64,000 nucleotides of DNA from Alisma plantago-aquatica (lineage: Eukaryota > Streptophyta > Magnoliopsida > Alismatales > Alismataceae), in assembly GCA_963693085.1 (NCBI GenBank), contig OY856409.1:299874558-299938557 (forward strand), written 5' to 3'. Numbering within the stretch: position 1 is the stretch's first letter; each line of letters begins with the position of its first letter. Position numbers and translations under genes: made by a program. This document shows, in pieces, positions 36,701 to 48,810 of this stretch. The notes beneath the pieces are model-generated. The model worked only from the letters and a program-made list of their open reading frames with translations, was not told where the DNA came from and ran no database searches.

Positions 36701-38196
36701 AACCCAAAACTCAACAAGATCTATGTTCCAAATCAGCACTTTTTCACCCGATTAGGGTTTCATGTTGAAGTGGCTTCAACTCCCAATTGGTTAAGAATTA
36801 GACTTTTATTCTTTGCAGAGATGAAATTCAATATGTTAGGAACAGACCCTCAAACGGTCGTCCCTTGGTCAACTCTTTCAAATGGTCTTGATACCGTTTC
36901 AATCCAAACGGTCTTGCAAGACCGTTTGAGAGCAAACGGTTTGAAACCGTTTGAACCCAAACGGTTTGCAACCGTTTGGACCAAAAAGGGTCCAAGGTCG
37001 TTTGAAAAAGTAACATAGGGAATCACGCCCCTCATCTTCAACCTCTTGCAAGGTCGGTTTCTCCACTGATTTGCTTGCAAACGTGCAAGGAAGAAGGGTG
37101 GTAAAGGAGAATTTACCAAGTAAATTGCAAGAATTGAGCATACATATAAAGCATAAGTTTAGAGTTATAAAACCCGCCTAAAGGTTGATCTTAGAGCTCC
37201 AAGCCTTCAAGATCCAAGATTTAATGGCGTCCTTGAGCTTCCACAACTTGGTGAGAGGTGAATTCTCCAAGGAAACGTTGCTTTGGTCGGCTAGAACAAG
37301 AAGACTAAGTAAGCTAACCATAAAACCAACCTTAGAAAGTGAATTCCTCCATGAATTCGAGCTAGAAGGTGGGATTCTCTTACCTAGAACAGGTTGGTCG
37401 TCCCCCCTGAGCTCCAGAGCTATCCTTGGTCGTTTTAGCAAGAAAGGAAGAGAAATGAAGGAAAGAAAGTTCGTTCACTTAATTGCAAGGGAAAAGGGCT
37501 TATATACTTTAGCCTCTTTTACACCCTAAGGACCTCACAAGATTGGAAGTCACATCTAGGTCCCTCCTTGCTCAAGGGCACGTCCAAACCTATCTATCCT
37601 TATGCAAATCTCATGAAATCTCAAGATCTAAGGGTAAAGGAATCCAACCTTCAACTAGGGTACATACATGAAAGATTTCTATACCCAAATTAGGTGTCTT
37701 TTACCACAAAGTTCATCTTTTCTTATCTGATCAATCTTTGATGTGCCCCTTTCATCATTTCCACTCTAAATGATGACAAGAGTCTTAAAAGATGTTTTAG
37801 ATATTAAGAATTACAACTTGGACCCCTCAATTTGGGTAAATTGCACTTTACCCCAAACTAGGGTTTCCGAGCATGGGAATTGCTTCCACAGCTGCACCTT
37901 GGTGCTCAAGCTTGGGAAATCCCTCAAACTTTACCATAGACATTCTCATGATGTCTCAACATCAAAGGAACATCTTATCTTGTGAATTTTGCAAGTTCAA
38001 CCCTTAAACTGGGTAATTTGCACATAGGTCCCTGCATACAACACAATGCTACAACTTTATACAAAAAGGAGCAATATTGAAAGTAAATGTTCCTGAGGAA
38101 CTTAATTACATGCCAGGGAGTGTTCACAAGTATATTAATTACATATTTAGGCAAAACTTCCAGGGTTAGGTCATAACCCAGGTCAGGGGTGTTACA
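33734..38196 (-). mobile_element. Tekay LTR2 (mosaic middle LTR)
   Basis: A 4463-bp LTR shared by both interiors. Its left part agrees with LTR3 against LTR1 (for example AACTAAAGC, ACATAAGTATC, CTCTTCGCTATCGG, TTACAGCCC), while its right part agrees with LTR1 against LTR3 (for example AATCTATGC, GTTAGCCTTAG, GTTGTGACC, AGTTCGTTCAC). The switch lies near 35113-35290. This is the pattern expected of a hybrid LTR formed by unequal crossing-over. Confidence 0.9.
35878..37005. repeat. Palindrome array in LTR2
   Basis: Same four clusters as LTR1 (35878-36165, 36425-36480, 36619-36695, 36849-37005) with five exact AAACGGTCTTGAGACCGTTT copies by eye; one 26-bp unit fewer than LTR1 in the first cluster. 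Confidence 0.87.
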
Positions 38197-38246
38197 AATT
38201 CTTTACCCCTTCAAAAGGATTTCGTCCCCGAAATCGATAAAGCATA

Positions 38247-41200
38247 TTATAAGAAAAGAGCAGGATATTTTCTTCTCATTTCATCTTCTAGTTCCCAAGT
38301 GGCTTCTTCAACACCACGATGGTTCCAGAGGACTTTTACAAGGCTTATATCCTTCTTCTTTAACTTTTTAGTTCTGTTATCGAGGATTGACACTGGTCCC
38401 TCCTCATACGTTATATCTTCATTCAATTCTACTTCCATAGGTTGTAGAACTGACTCGGTATCTGGATGACATTTCCTCAGCATGGAAATGTGAAACACAG
38501 GGTGCAGCTTCTGCAACTCCTGAGGTAACTCTAGTCTATAGGCCACCTTTCCAACTTTTTCAACAATTGGATAAGGTCCCATAAATCTAGGAGCTAACTT
38601 TCCTTTTTTCCCAAAACGAAGGACTCCTTTCCAAGGTGAGACCTTGAGATACACTCTGTCTCCAACCTGAAATTCTAGGGGTCTACGACGTTTATCGGCA
38701 TACGACTTCTGCCTATCTTGTACAGTCTTAAGCTGTTGTTGTATAACTTTAATCTTTTCTATAGTTTGCTGTACAAGATCAGGGCCTAACAACTGGTGCT
38801 CACCAGTTTCATACCAACACAAGGGTGATCTACAACGTCTACCATATAAGGCTTCATATGGTGCCATATCAATGCTATGTTGATAGCTATTGTTATAGGC
38901 AAACTCTATCAAGCTTAGATGTAGATCCCAACTCCCGGTAAACTGGAGAACACATGCTCTCAACAGATCTTCTAAGGTCTGTATAGTCCTTTCTGACTGT
39001 CCATCAGTCTGGGGATGAAAGGCTGTACTAAACCTTAGCTTGGTGCCTAGGGATCTGTGTAACTGTTCCCAAAAGCGACTTGTAAACTGGGGACCTCTGT
39101 CAGAAACTATAGTGACAAGAACTCCGTGCAAACGCACTATCTCTTGAACATATATCTGGGATAACCTCTCAGCAGAATAGGTTGTTTTGACAGGTAAGAA
39201 ATGTGCTGTCTTTGTCAACCTATCAACAATTACCCAAATGGAATCATGTCCTTTGTTTGTCCTGGGTAGGCCAACAACAAAGTCCATGGTCACATGGTCC
39301 CACTTCCACTGTGGTATGGGTAAGGGTTGCATTGTTCCTGCAGGTCTCTGGTGTTCAGCCTTGACCTGCTGACACATAGGACACCTCAGAACAAACTCAG
39401 CTACATCCTTCTTCATCCCAGGCCACCAATACATATCCTTCAAGTTTCGATACATCTTGGTGCTCCCTGGATGCATAGCATACATCGAAGAATGAGCTTC
39501 TTCCAGGACTAACTTCCTCAGGTTGTTCACATCTGGCACTATCATCCTTCCATGATAGCATGCCACCTGGTCATCTGACTCATGAAAACCTTCTCGCTTC
39601 TCATCTCCAAACTCAGATCTAATCTGTTGTACAAAAACATCTACTTGTTGTGCCTCCCTTATCTGCTCTCTTAAGGTAGGTTTAATCTGCATCTCAGCTA
39701 ACAGACCAGCTAACAATGATGCCTTTATCTGCACATTGTCTTGCCTTAAAGAGATAAGCATATCTCTTCTAGAGCATACTAAGGAACTTAGTTGTGCCCT
39801 ATCCATGGTTGATGTTGCTGATTTCCTACTCAAGGCATCAGCAACCACATTGGCTTTGCCCGGATGGTAATCAATTGTACAATCGTAGTCCTTGATTAAC
39901 TCCATCCAGCGATGTTGCCTCATATTAAGCTCATGCTGAGTGAAGATGTACTTAAGGTTCTTGTGGTCTGTGAAAATCTGAAAAGTCTCTCCGTAGAGAT
40001 AATGTCTCCAGATTTTCAAAGCATGGACCACAACAGCTAACTCTAGATCGTGTGTTGGATAATTCTCCTCGTGTTTCTTAAGCTGTCGGGAAGCAAAAGA
40101 AATCACTTGTTTATCCTGCATCAACACACATCCAAGTCCATTCTTGGAGGCATCACAAAAGATTATATATTCCTTTCCTTGCTCAGGTAACACAAGCACA
40201 GGTGCACTTGTTAACCTCTCCTTCAACAGCTGAAAAGACTGTTGACACTTATCACTCCAAGCAAAAGGAACATCCTTTCGGGTTAACTTGGTCAAAGGTA
40301 AGGCTATAGAACTGAAATTCTTAATAAACCTTCGATAATAATCAGCTAACCCCAAGAAACTTCTAATCTCCGTCGGTGTCTTCGGTTGTTCCCACTGTAG
40401 AACAGATTCTATCTTTGCAGGGTCAACACGAATTCCTGAGGCAGATACCACATGTCCAAGGAAGGATACTTCAGATAACCAAAACTCACACTTGCTAAAC
40501 TTAGCGTATAGCTTATGTTCCCTTAGCAAGGTCAAAGTCTGGCGAAGGTGCTGCTCATGCTGCTGAGCATCCTTACTATAAATCAGTATGTCATCTATGA
40601 AGACGAAAACACACTGATCAAGAAAAGGTCGAAAGACTCTATTCATGAGTTCCATGAATGCAGCCGGTGCATTGGTTAGTCCAAACGACATAACTGTGAA
40701 CTCATAGTGACCATATCTTGTCCTAAAGGCGGACTTGGATATGTCACTGTCCTTAATGCGGATTTGATGATATCCAGACCTTAAGTCTATCTTGGAAAAG
40801 ACTGTTGCACCACGCAACTGGTCGAAAAGATCATCAATCCTCGGCAAAGGATACTTATTCTTTATTGTTACTTTATTGAGTTGTCTATAATCAATGCACA
40901 ACCGCATCGATCCATCTTTCTTTTTAACAAACAAAACCGGAGCACCCCAAGGTGAGGTACTCGGTCGGATGAAACCCTTCTCAAGTAACTCTTGAAGCTG
41001 TTTCTTGAGTTCTGCCATCTCAGCAGGCGCCATCCTATACGGAGTCTGGGCTATGGGTTTCGTATCTGGGACCAAATTGATCTCAAAATCAATTTCCCGG
41101 GGTGGTGGTATACCAGGAAGTTCCTCGGGAAACACATCCTCGAATTCCCTGACTATCGGAATTTCAGCAGGGTTGGAACTCTCCTTGGTAACATCTACCA

Positions 41201-41918
41201 CATGGGCTAAGAATGCGTAGCATCCTTGCCTCATCAACTTATCAGCAACCATAGCTGATACAAGACAGGTGGGCAGAATCTTTCTTTCACCTTGAAAGAT
41301 CCATGTGTTGCTTTCATCAGCAAACACAGCCAGCTTGGACTCACAATCCAAGACAACTCGATACCTTTCCAAGGTATCCATCCCTAGGATTATATCAAAT
41401 CCTTGCATATCAAGTGGTATGAGATCCACTTGAATGCGATGTTTAGAAAAGAAGAGTACGCAAGGAGAGCATACTTCTTGCAGAACAGCAGACCCACTCA
41501 ACGGAGTCTCCAACAACAACTTATCTGCCCTATGACTAGTTATCATATTGCAGTTACGAATCACTCTTCGAGTGATGAAAGAGTGCGTAGCACCCGGGTC
41601 AATCAAAACAGATACTACACAAGATTTAGACATATCAGAATATAAAAGTTCCATCTGACCTGTCACTACTTGTGGATTGACCACTGCCTCTGGTGGGTTC
41701 ATAGCATAGAACCTCGCCGTAGCCTGTTGTTGAGGTGGTGCTGATGATCCAGCTTGAGACGCTTGCCCGCGTCCTCGACCCGTTCCTTGAGATTGTCCTC
41801 CCTGTGATCCCTGTTGTCCTTGTCTCGGAGGCTGTGTCACACTGACAGGCCTAGATCGGCAGTCCTTCATCAAATGTCCCACCTTACCACAGTTGTAGCA
41901 TCTTTTTTCTTGTGGTCT
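38247..41918 (-). CDS. Tekay pol polyprotein, copy 2
   Basis: Same length and domains as copy 1; over 1211 residues I count 11 amino-acid differences (for example G/D in LGLAGYY, A/V in ELAAVV, C/R in EIVCLHG). All protease, RT, RNase H and integrase catalytic residues remain. Its frame follows the TAA at 41919-41921. The G-to-D change (LADYY) lies between RT and RNase H in a usually conserved GYYRRFI motif and may weaken this copy. Confidence 0.93.
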   Translation of the reverse strand, partial: RPQEKRCYNCGKVGHLMKDCRSRPVSVTQPPRQGQQGSQGGQSQGTGRGRGQASQAGSSAPPQQQATARFYAMNPPEAVVNPQVVTGQMELLYSDMSKSCVVSVLIDPGATHSFITRRVIRNCNMITSHRADKLLLETPLSGSAVLQEVCSPCVLFFSKHRIQVDLIPLDMQGFDIILGMDTLERYRVVLDCESKLAVFADESNTWIFQGERKILPTCLVSAMVADKLMRQGCYAFLAHVVDVTKESSNPAEIPIVREFEDVFPEELPGIPPPREIDFEINLVPDTKPIAQTPYRMAPAEMAELKKQLQELLEKGFIRPSTSPWGAPVLFVKKKDGSMRLCIDYRQLNKVTIKNKYPLPRIDDLFDQLRGATVFSKIDLRSGYHQIRIKDSDISKSAFRTRYGHYEFTVMSFGLTNAPAAFMELMNRVFRPFLDQCVFVFIDDILIYSKDAQQHEQHLRQTLTLLREHKLYAKFSKCEFWLSEVSFLGHVVSASGIRVDPAKIESVLQWEQPKTPTEIRSFLGLADYYRRFIKNFSSIALPLTKLTRKDVPFAWSDKCQQSFQLLKERLTSAPVLVLPEQGKEYIIFCDASKNGLGCVLMQDKQVISFASRQLKKHEENYPTHDLELAVVVHALKIWRHYLYGETFQIFTDHKNLKYIFTQHELNMRQHRWMELIKDYDCTIDYHPGKANVVADALSRKSATSTMDRAQLSSLVCSRRDMLISLRQDNVQIKASLLAGLLAEMQIKPTLREQIREAQQVDVFVQQIRSEFGDEKREGFHESDDQVACYHGRMIVPDVNNLRKLVLEEAHSSMYAMHPGSTKMYRNLKDMYWWPGMKKDVAEFVLRCPMCQQVKAEHQRPAGTMQPLPIPQWKWDHVTMDFVVGLPRTNKGHDSIWVIVDRLTKTAHFLPVKTTYSAERLSQIYVQEIVRLHGVLVTIVSDRGPQFTSRFWEQLHRSLGTKLRFSTAFHPQTDGQSERTIQTLEDLLRACVLQFTGSWDLHLSLIEFAYNNSYQHSIDMAPYEALYGRRCRSPLCWYETGEHQLLGPDLVQQTIEKIKVIQQQLKTVQDRQKSYADKRRRPLEFQVGDRVYLKVSPWKGVLRFGKKGKLAPRFMGPYPIVEKVGKVAYRLELPQELQKLHPVFHISMLRKCHPDTESVLQPMEVELNEDITYEEGPVSILDNRTKKLKKKDISLVKVLWNHRGVEEATWELEDEMRRKYPALFL

Positions 41919-42893
41919 TTATGGTCCGGTAGCAGACATTGATGCAGAACTCTGTGTCTCCCGAGGTGGTTGTCCTCTTCCTCTACCTCTACTAGGAGAC
42001 CACTAAGTCTGAGGACTAGATCTAGATGGTGGAGGGTTAGGTGCAGAGGATCTAGACTTCTTAAAGTCCATAGATGAAGAACCCTGGAACTATGGATACC
42101 TCTTCTGTGTTTGCCTTTTCTCAACCACAGATCTCTCTATCCTTCGGACTGACTCAACGAAGGTAGAGAATCTCTCTCGGTTCTCTAAGGCAGACACTGG
42201 GGTAGACATGTCAGCATTCAACCCCTTCTCAAACCTTCTGATTCTTTCTTCTTCTGTGGCATCCATGTGCGGACAAAACCGCAACAACTCCATGAACTTA
42301 GCTTCGTACTCGCTAATGTTCATCATACCCTGTCTCAGTCTCTCAAACTGAGAGATCTTCTCCTCTAGGAAGGTCTTTGGGAAATACCTTTGAACAAATT
42401 CCCGCCGAAAGTCTTCCCACGAGATCTCTATTCCAGGTCTCTTCTGCTCTTCCATGGTCCACCAGTGACCAGCACTTCCTTTGAGAAGATAGACAGCATG
42501 TCTAACCTTCTCAGCTTCAGGGATGTTGAGGATCTTGAAAGCCTTCTCCAGCTCTGTCAACCACAGATCAGCATCTGCGGGGTCAGCAGTCCCATGGTAC
42601 TCGGTAGCTCCGACACGACGTAGTCGCTCGAACGTCTTCCCGATACCTTGCCCCTCAGGCTGGACAGGTGCCCTAGGTGCAGGCATAGGCAACCTGTCGG
42701 TTATGTGTGTCATGGCAGTCATAAACTTCCCAAACATTGTTTGGACTGCTGGGTTACCCATGTCAGCTGGGTCAAACTGGGGTGGCTCTCTAGGTTGTTC
42801 TGGTACAGGCTGTTCCACCTCTGGCACTCCTGCACCGCATTGAGGTGCACTGGCACTACTTTCTTCCACATTCTCATCATGTGGCTCTGACAT
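41919..42893 (-). pseudogene. Tekay gag, copy 2, with stops
   Basis: It starts MSEPHDENVEE at 42893 and is open for 267 codons through the whole Gag core, past the point where copy 1 has a TGA. It is interrupted by TAG at 42090-42092 (CAG in copy 1), TAG at 42003-42005 (CAG in copy 1) and the shared TAA at 41919-41921. The private stops are both C-to-T changes on the coding strand, a common decay pattern in methylated repeats. Confidence 0.9.
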
Positions 42894-43006
42894 CTTAAGT
42901 ATCTTCTTCTCCTGAGGAGTAGAAGATTCTATTAGATAAGGAAGGAATACTAAAGATAGACTCGACTTCCTAAGTCCTATGCCTCTGTAGACTCGGCGAA
43001 CCTAGA

Positions 43007-43018
43007 GCTCTGATACCA
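43007..43018 (-). promoter_or_regulatory. tRNA-iMet PBS, interior 2
   Basis: The plus strand GCTCTGATACCA, six bases from LTR3; identical to the PBS of interior 1. Confidence 0.9.
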
Positions 43019-43024
43019 CTTAAT

Positions 43025-46000
43025 TGTGGGCTCTGATCTCCAAACCACGAATTAATCCCGATTTAAACATGTGCGGAAGCAATCAGTAAACAGCGGAAGG
43101 CAAAATCACGGGAAATTAAAACTTTTCGAGACAAGAGCCTGAAACCACAAACCTTTTCCATAGAAAAAGGATTTAAATGTTTACATCACTGACAATTACT
43201 TCTTGAGTAATTATATACAACATGATACAAAAATTCTCAAGAGTTCATACTCCAAAACACTCCAGGACCTGAGAGTACAGAGGACATATAGGACTTGACT
43301 CTATCTACACCATGAAGCAGGCTAGATCTCCACCTGAGATAGTTACTGCTCCTGATGCTGCTGTTGCTGGGATTGGTCACCAGAGTTCTTGTTCCTCCGT
43401 CTTCGACGACCACCTAAAAAGTAGAAGTCTACGGGGTGAGACAATTATACATAATTGCCCCAGCGAGAGTTATAACTCTCCACTAGAAGCTTTATAAGCA
43501 AAGCAGGGAATAACTAAAGCAATAAAAGCCTTCAGGATATTCACTAGCAGTTTTGATGATAAGCAGAGTTCAATCAATATTTAAATATGAGAACATCTAT
43601 GCTATTCAAGGTAACATCAATCAAATAACTCGTAGATAACTCTAACAGATATACTACACTGTTGATTATGTTTTTCAAACATTATTGTTATGCCCTGTGG
43701 AGATGAGGCATACCACTCATACTCCAACTGATCACTAAGAAGTCACATAAGTATCATACATAGGTCATTAAAAGAGCCGGATTCTTATGACCTCATCTTC
43801 CTCAGTCAGTTAGAGGATTGATTGTTTGACATCTGGCGGGATGTCTTTATAATAGCTCACCAGGGTACTCTGGTCCTTCGCTATTTTTAGAGTTACAGTG
43901 GCATTCTGTACTCTCTTCGCTATCGGAAGATTTCTTGTTTATCTTTCACCGATACGGTATTTGTGTCTTTAAGGGAGTGTAGAGATACATCTCACCTTTA
44001 GGACTTTATGGTGGGGTCTGATGGACTACTAGAATCTACATCATCCTCTCACCCTTTCTTTTATAGTGAAGGTATGAAGGACTACAAGAATCTACATCAA
44101 ATACCTACACTAGGATGTAAGGTTCTACACATCCATGTACCCCACATACTCAAAAGTATGTGATCCAGGAGTTCCCTTAGGAAAACCTGTTTCACCATCA
44201 TTTAGACTCTGACAATGATGGATCTATGATCAGGGCTCTACATTTCACTTGATTAGTTAGGTACATTCAGTATTCTTATCATCATACAATAACACAGCTA
44301 TATATGAGAATACTAAAATGTAGCAGGCCTAACTTATCACAATCATCAGTTATTTCATCTCAAGTCATCTGTCAAGCATGACCTTGATAACATTTATGGC
44401 TCTTACAGCCCATAATTCACAAAAGATGTCACTTAACAGTGCATCAAGATGATTCATTATTCATAAAGCTTAAGACATGCTTTCAATGAATATAACATGG
44501 TATTCCATACCTGGGTGTGACCATCATTTCATAATAACCTGCATGGTTAATTCAACAGATAATAGTAAACAATTCAGCAATTAGGGTTTACTATTCATCT
44601 TTCATGTCATCACCCTAAAATTAGGGTTTACTATTCACTCCATGGTGAATTGTACTCATTACATCATCATGTAAGAGAAACATCATCATTAAGGCTCTTA
44701 ATTAAGATTAAGATCCATTATATATCATAATTAGGGTTTCCATGACCTCACATAGGTGGGTCATTCCCTAATCATGCACATTCATGTGTATTTGAAGTAT
44801 CTCACTTGAGTTTCCACCCAAAAAGGGTACTTCTCTCTCTAGGATACTTTCTCTCTCTAGAAATACTTTCTCTCTCCTCTCACTAGTAGATGGTGACAAC
44901 ACCACTCTAGATCAGGTTGAGATAAGTCTCCATTGACTAACATGAGCCAAAACATCAACATCATGTGATTAGGGTTTGATTAGAACAAGGTTTTACCCCT
45001 TTAGACCCCTCAAGGGTATTTTGGTAATTTGCCACATGATCACCATCATGGGTTAACTTACTAATCACATAGTCCCTTAATGACCTAGGTTACCATTAGG
45101 GTTTAGATTGGATCACCATTGAACTAGTTACACCATCAAATGGTTAAGTACAAACCATCACCAATCTCCAAACGGTTTCAACCTTCAAACGGTTTCAACC
45201 ACCCAAACGGTCTTGAGACCGTTTGGAGGTGAAGACCGTTTGGAAGGGTTGACTTCCAAACCGTTTGGAGCTTCAATCGGTTTGAAACCGTTTGATCAAA
45301 ATTACTTGAGATCGATTGGACCAAACGATCCTGAGGTCGTTTGAGCCCAAACGGTCTTGAGACCGTTTGGCCCCAAACGGTCTTGAGACCATTTGGTCTC
45401 AAATGGTCTTGAGACCGTTTGGACCTCCAAAGTGGTTCAAAGGTTACCAAAGTTCATGGATATGTGTGTTGAAGCCCTCAATTGGTCAAAGCTATGCTAA
45501 CCACTTATAAATTGAGTCAATTAGGGTTAGACTTAGCCTATTAGACATCAAATTGACCCTCAATTGCAATCCAATTAGGGTTCAATCGTTCTCAATTAGG
45601 GTTTCAAATCGGATGGTCATCAATGTTCAACAATATGAATCAACTCAAGGTTGAACCTATCAATTGACCTCCAATTGGGCTCAAACTTGGCCCAAACGGT
45701 CTTGAGGTCGTTTGGACATCATCCAAACGGTCTTGAGACCGTTTGCCCAAAGTTTGACCAAAGTCCAAGTCGTTTTGACTAAGGTTGAAGTCCAATTAGG
45801 TCAAAATCAGCAACTTTCATCAATTTCATCAATTTCCTACAATTGGACCCTCAAACCATTAGATTAACCCTAGACCTTCAAACGGTCTTGGGTTGTGCCC
45901 AAACGGTCTTAGGACCGTTTGGAGGAATCCCCAAATGGTCTTGAGACCGTTTGGGTCCTTCAACCCAAAACTCAACAAGATCTATGTTCCAAATCAGCAC

Positions 46001-47454
46001 TTTTTCACCCGATTAGGGTTTCATGTTGAAGTGGCTTCAACTCCCAATTGGTTAAGAATTAGACTTTGATTCTTTGCAGAGATGAAATTCAATATGTTAG
46101 GAACAGACCCTCAAACGGTCATCCCTTGGTCAACTCTTTCAAACGGTCTTGAGACCGTTTCAATCCAAACGGTCTTGCAAGACCGTTTGAGAGCAAACGG
46201 TTTGAAACCGTTTGAACCCAAACGGTTTGCAACCATTTGGACCAAAAAGGGTCCAAGGTCGTTTGAAAAAGTAACATAGGGAATCACGCCCCTCATCTTC
46301 AACCTCTTGCAAGGTCGGTTTCTCCACTGATTTGCTTGCAAACGTGCAAGGAAGAAGGGTGGTAGAAGGAGAATTTACCAAGTAAATTGCAAGAATTGAG
46401 CATACATATAAAGCATAAGTTTAGAGTTATAAAACCCGCCTAAAGGTTGATCTTAGAGCTCCAAGCCTTCAAGATCCAAGATTTAATGGCTTCCTTGACC
46501 TTCCACAACTTGGTCAGAGGTGAATTCTCCAAGGAAACGTTGCTTTGGTCGGCTAGAACAAGAAGAATAAGTAAGCTAACCATAAAACCAACCTTAGAAA
46601 GTGAATTCCTCCATGAATTCGAGCTAGAAGGTGGGGTTCTCTTACCTAGAACAGGTTGGTCGTACCCCCTGAGCTCCAGAGCTATCCTTGGTCGTTTGAG
46701 CAAGAAAGGAAGAGAAATGAAGGAAAGAAAGTTCACTTAATTGCAAGGGAAAAGGGCTTATATACTTTAGCCTCTTTTACACCCTAAGGACCTCACAAGA
46801 TTGGAAGTCACATCTAGGTCCCTCCTTGATCAAGGGCACGTCCAAACCTATCTATCCTTATGCAAATCTCATGAAATCTCAAGATCTAAGGGTAAAGGAA
46901 TCCAACCTTCAACTAGGGTACATACATGAAAGATTTCTATACCCAAATTAGGTGTCTTTTACCACAAAGTTCATCTTTTCTTATCTGATCAATCTTTGAT
47001 GTGCCCCTTTCATCATTTCCACTCTAAATGATGACAAGAGTCTTAAAATATGTTTTAGATATTAAGAATTACAACTTGGACCCCTCAATTTGGGTAAATT
47101 GCACTTTACCCCAAACTAGGGTTTCTGAGCATGGGAATTGCTTCCACAGTTGCACCTTGGTGCTCAAGCTTGGGAAATCCCTCAAACTTTACCATAGACA
47201 TCCTCATGATGTCTCAACATCAAAGGAACATCTTATCTTGTGAATTTTGCAAGTTCAACCCTTAAACTGGGTAATTTGCACATAGGTCCCTGCATACAAC
47301 ACAATGCTACAACTTTATACAAAAAGGAGCAATATTGAAAGTAAATGTTCCTGAGGAACTTAATTACATGCCAGGGAGTGTTCACAAGTATATTAATTAC
47401 ATATTTAGGCAAAACTTCCAGGGTTAGGTCATAACCCAGGTCAGGGGTGTTACG
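43025..47454 (-). mobile_element. Tekay LTR3 (array 5' LTR)
   Basis: A 4430-bp LTR. It differs from LTR1 and LTR2 in the palindrome cluster (45345-45425 has ATTTGGTCTCAAATGG) and in several small deletions. Its last base on the plus strand is G (TGTTACG) where the others have A, followed by the TSD GTATC. Confidence 0.92.
45168..46265. repeat. Palindrome array in LTR3
   Basis: Same clusters (45168-45425, 45692-45750, 45878-45950, 46113-46265), four exact copies of AAACGGTCTTGAGACCGTTT by eye and a shorter first cluster. Some changes look compensatory: ATTTGGTCTC pairs with a changed neighbour arm. Confidence 0.85.
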
Positions 47455-48239
47455 GTATCCCCATCTCTCACACCCCAAAAAACTTAACAAGGAGAGATTT
47501 CATCTCTCTCACCACATTAGATGGAATACCAATCACCTCCATCAAGTAAAAGGGCATCATTACTAGGTGAGTGTTTGATCAGAGTCGTTCTCCCTGTAAA
47601 AGAGAGATTTCTACTCTTTCACTAGGCAAATTTTAGTTGGAACCTATCCATAAAGGATTCAAAATGGAAGGGATTGACCCCTCCTTCACAGTCGGAACAC
47701 CTAGATAATTGAAGACGTCAAATATCATCAGGAAGTGCAAATTAAAATGTCTAGTATCCTACCTTGTGTAGCAAGAGAGTGTTGATGTGTCAAAAACTCA
47801 GATTTAGATCTATCAATTTTTTTGGCCAAACCCCTCTTCATATAGTTTGAGTTCATTGGAAATGAATTCCAAAGACCCCGCTTTAGATTAGTGAATAACA
47901 TAATGTCATCAACAAACACCAGAATAGTTGGAGCAACCCCTCGACCCCTCATGGAGAAAGCATAAATTTACCCTTGAATTTTAGCCTCTTTAATCATTCC
48001 ACTCAAAGCTTCCTCCATAAGGATATATAGAGAAGGTGACAAAGGATTCCCTATTTCAAACCCTTATTCATAGAAAAGAAGTCGGACGCTTCAAATGACA
48101 AGTTCATACTAAGGATCCAGGACTTACAGTTTCACACACAACACTAGGCATAATTGAAAAAGATAGTTAGCATGGCAAAAATTATCGTATAAGAAAAACT
48201 TTACTATTCTGTTACCCACCAAGGTGGGAATGGAACTAT
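47455..48239 (-). pseudogene. LINE reverse-transcriptase core, broken
   Basis: The minus strand encodes in order a GLK-stop-GIPLSPSLYIL block (about 48010-48070), EEALSGMIKEAKI, the RT active-site box FVDDIMLF (47905-47916, YADD in typical L1), KKIDRSKSEFL and a YLGVPTV block (near 47685), then RSNTHLVMMPFYLMEVIGIP. Stops and frameshifts break it. This is the 5' part of the LINE whose 3' part is at 23292-24416; the GTATC duplication marks the Tekay insertion. It ends at 48239 at the gag-only element. Confidence 0.78.
48235..48239. repeat. Left TSD of gag-only Gypsy element
   Basis: ACTAT before the LTR start; matched by ACTAT at 56079-56083 after the right LTR. Confidence 0.88.
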
Positions 48240-48713
48240 TATAACACCCCACTTATACCATTCATAGCGGAAGCACATATACACAGTCACATCAAGGGGG
48301 ATGTTACAACCATGATATTCATTGCACAAAATATAGTTTAAATAAACCATCACATGATCAAAATTACAATTTCTCATTCTCAAATCTTAACAAAGTTTAC
48401 ATGTACATAAATTAGAAAAGGAAAAGATCTATAAACTAGGTATGGTTGGCACCCCACCAATGCTCTACTCCTTCAAGGTCCTTGAGCTAGGGTTTCCTCC
48501 TTAGATGGACTTCCCTCCTTAGCTAGCTTCCAACCTATGGGCATCACACCCCCATCCATGGATCAAACAAATGGTAAGTGGATTGAAAATGTTATAATAT
48601 AAAGAAAACTTGAAAATTGAAAATAAGCATTAACATTAAACATTGAACATTGAAAAGACATGCATTTTCTTTTAGATCAATTTCTTTTCTTAACCTATAT
48701 AAGTAACCTCGGG

Positions 48714-48810
48714 TTGCACAAATGTGCCTCTTCTCTTATGCACCGAAGTGCCACTTAGGTTGCACCGAAGTGCCTATTCTCTTATGCACCGAAGTGCCTC
48801 TTCTCTTATG
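48714..48810. repeat. GCACCGAAGTGC minisatellite in LTR
   Basis: Imperfect tandem units of about 22-31 bp, each with TGCACCGAAGTGCC and then CTTCTCTTA; the core GCAC-CGAA-GTGC is a short inverted repeat. It recurs in the right LTR (53278-53374) and, as GCACCAAAGTGC, in the diverged LTR at 776-826. Confidence 0.75.

Larger units (their letters stand above)
24417..47454 (-). mobile_element. Ty3/Gypsy Tekay/Del chromovirus, three-LTR tandem array
   Basis: Structure on the plus strand: LTR1 (24417-28905), interior 1 (28906-33733), LTR2 (33734-38196), interior 2 (38197-43024), LTR3 (43025-47454). A single pair of 5-bp repeats (GTATC) flanks the whole array and none separates the units. Each interior has a PBS, a single-frame gag-pol and a polypurine tract. 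LTRs start TGTAACACCCCTGACC on the element strand. Long LTRs, domain order PR-RT-RH-INT and a chromodomain-like C-terminus fit the Tekay/Del lineage. The unit length differs by 26 bp (9317 and 9291) because LTR1 has one more 26-bp palindrome unit. Confidence 0.95.
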
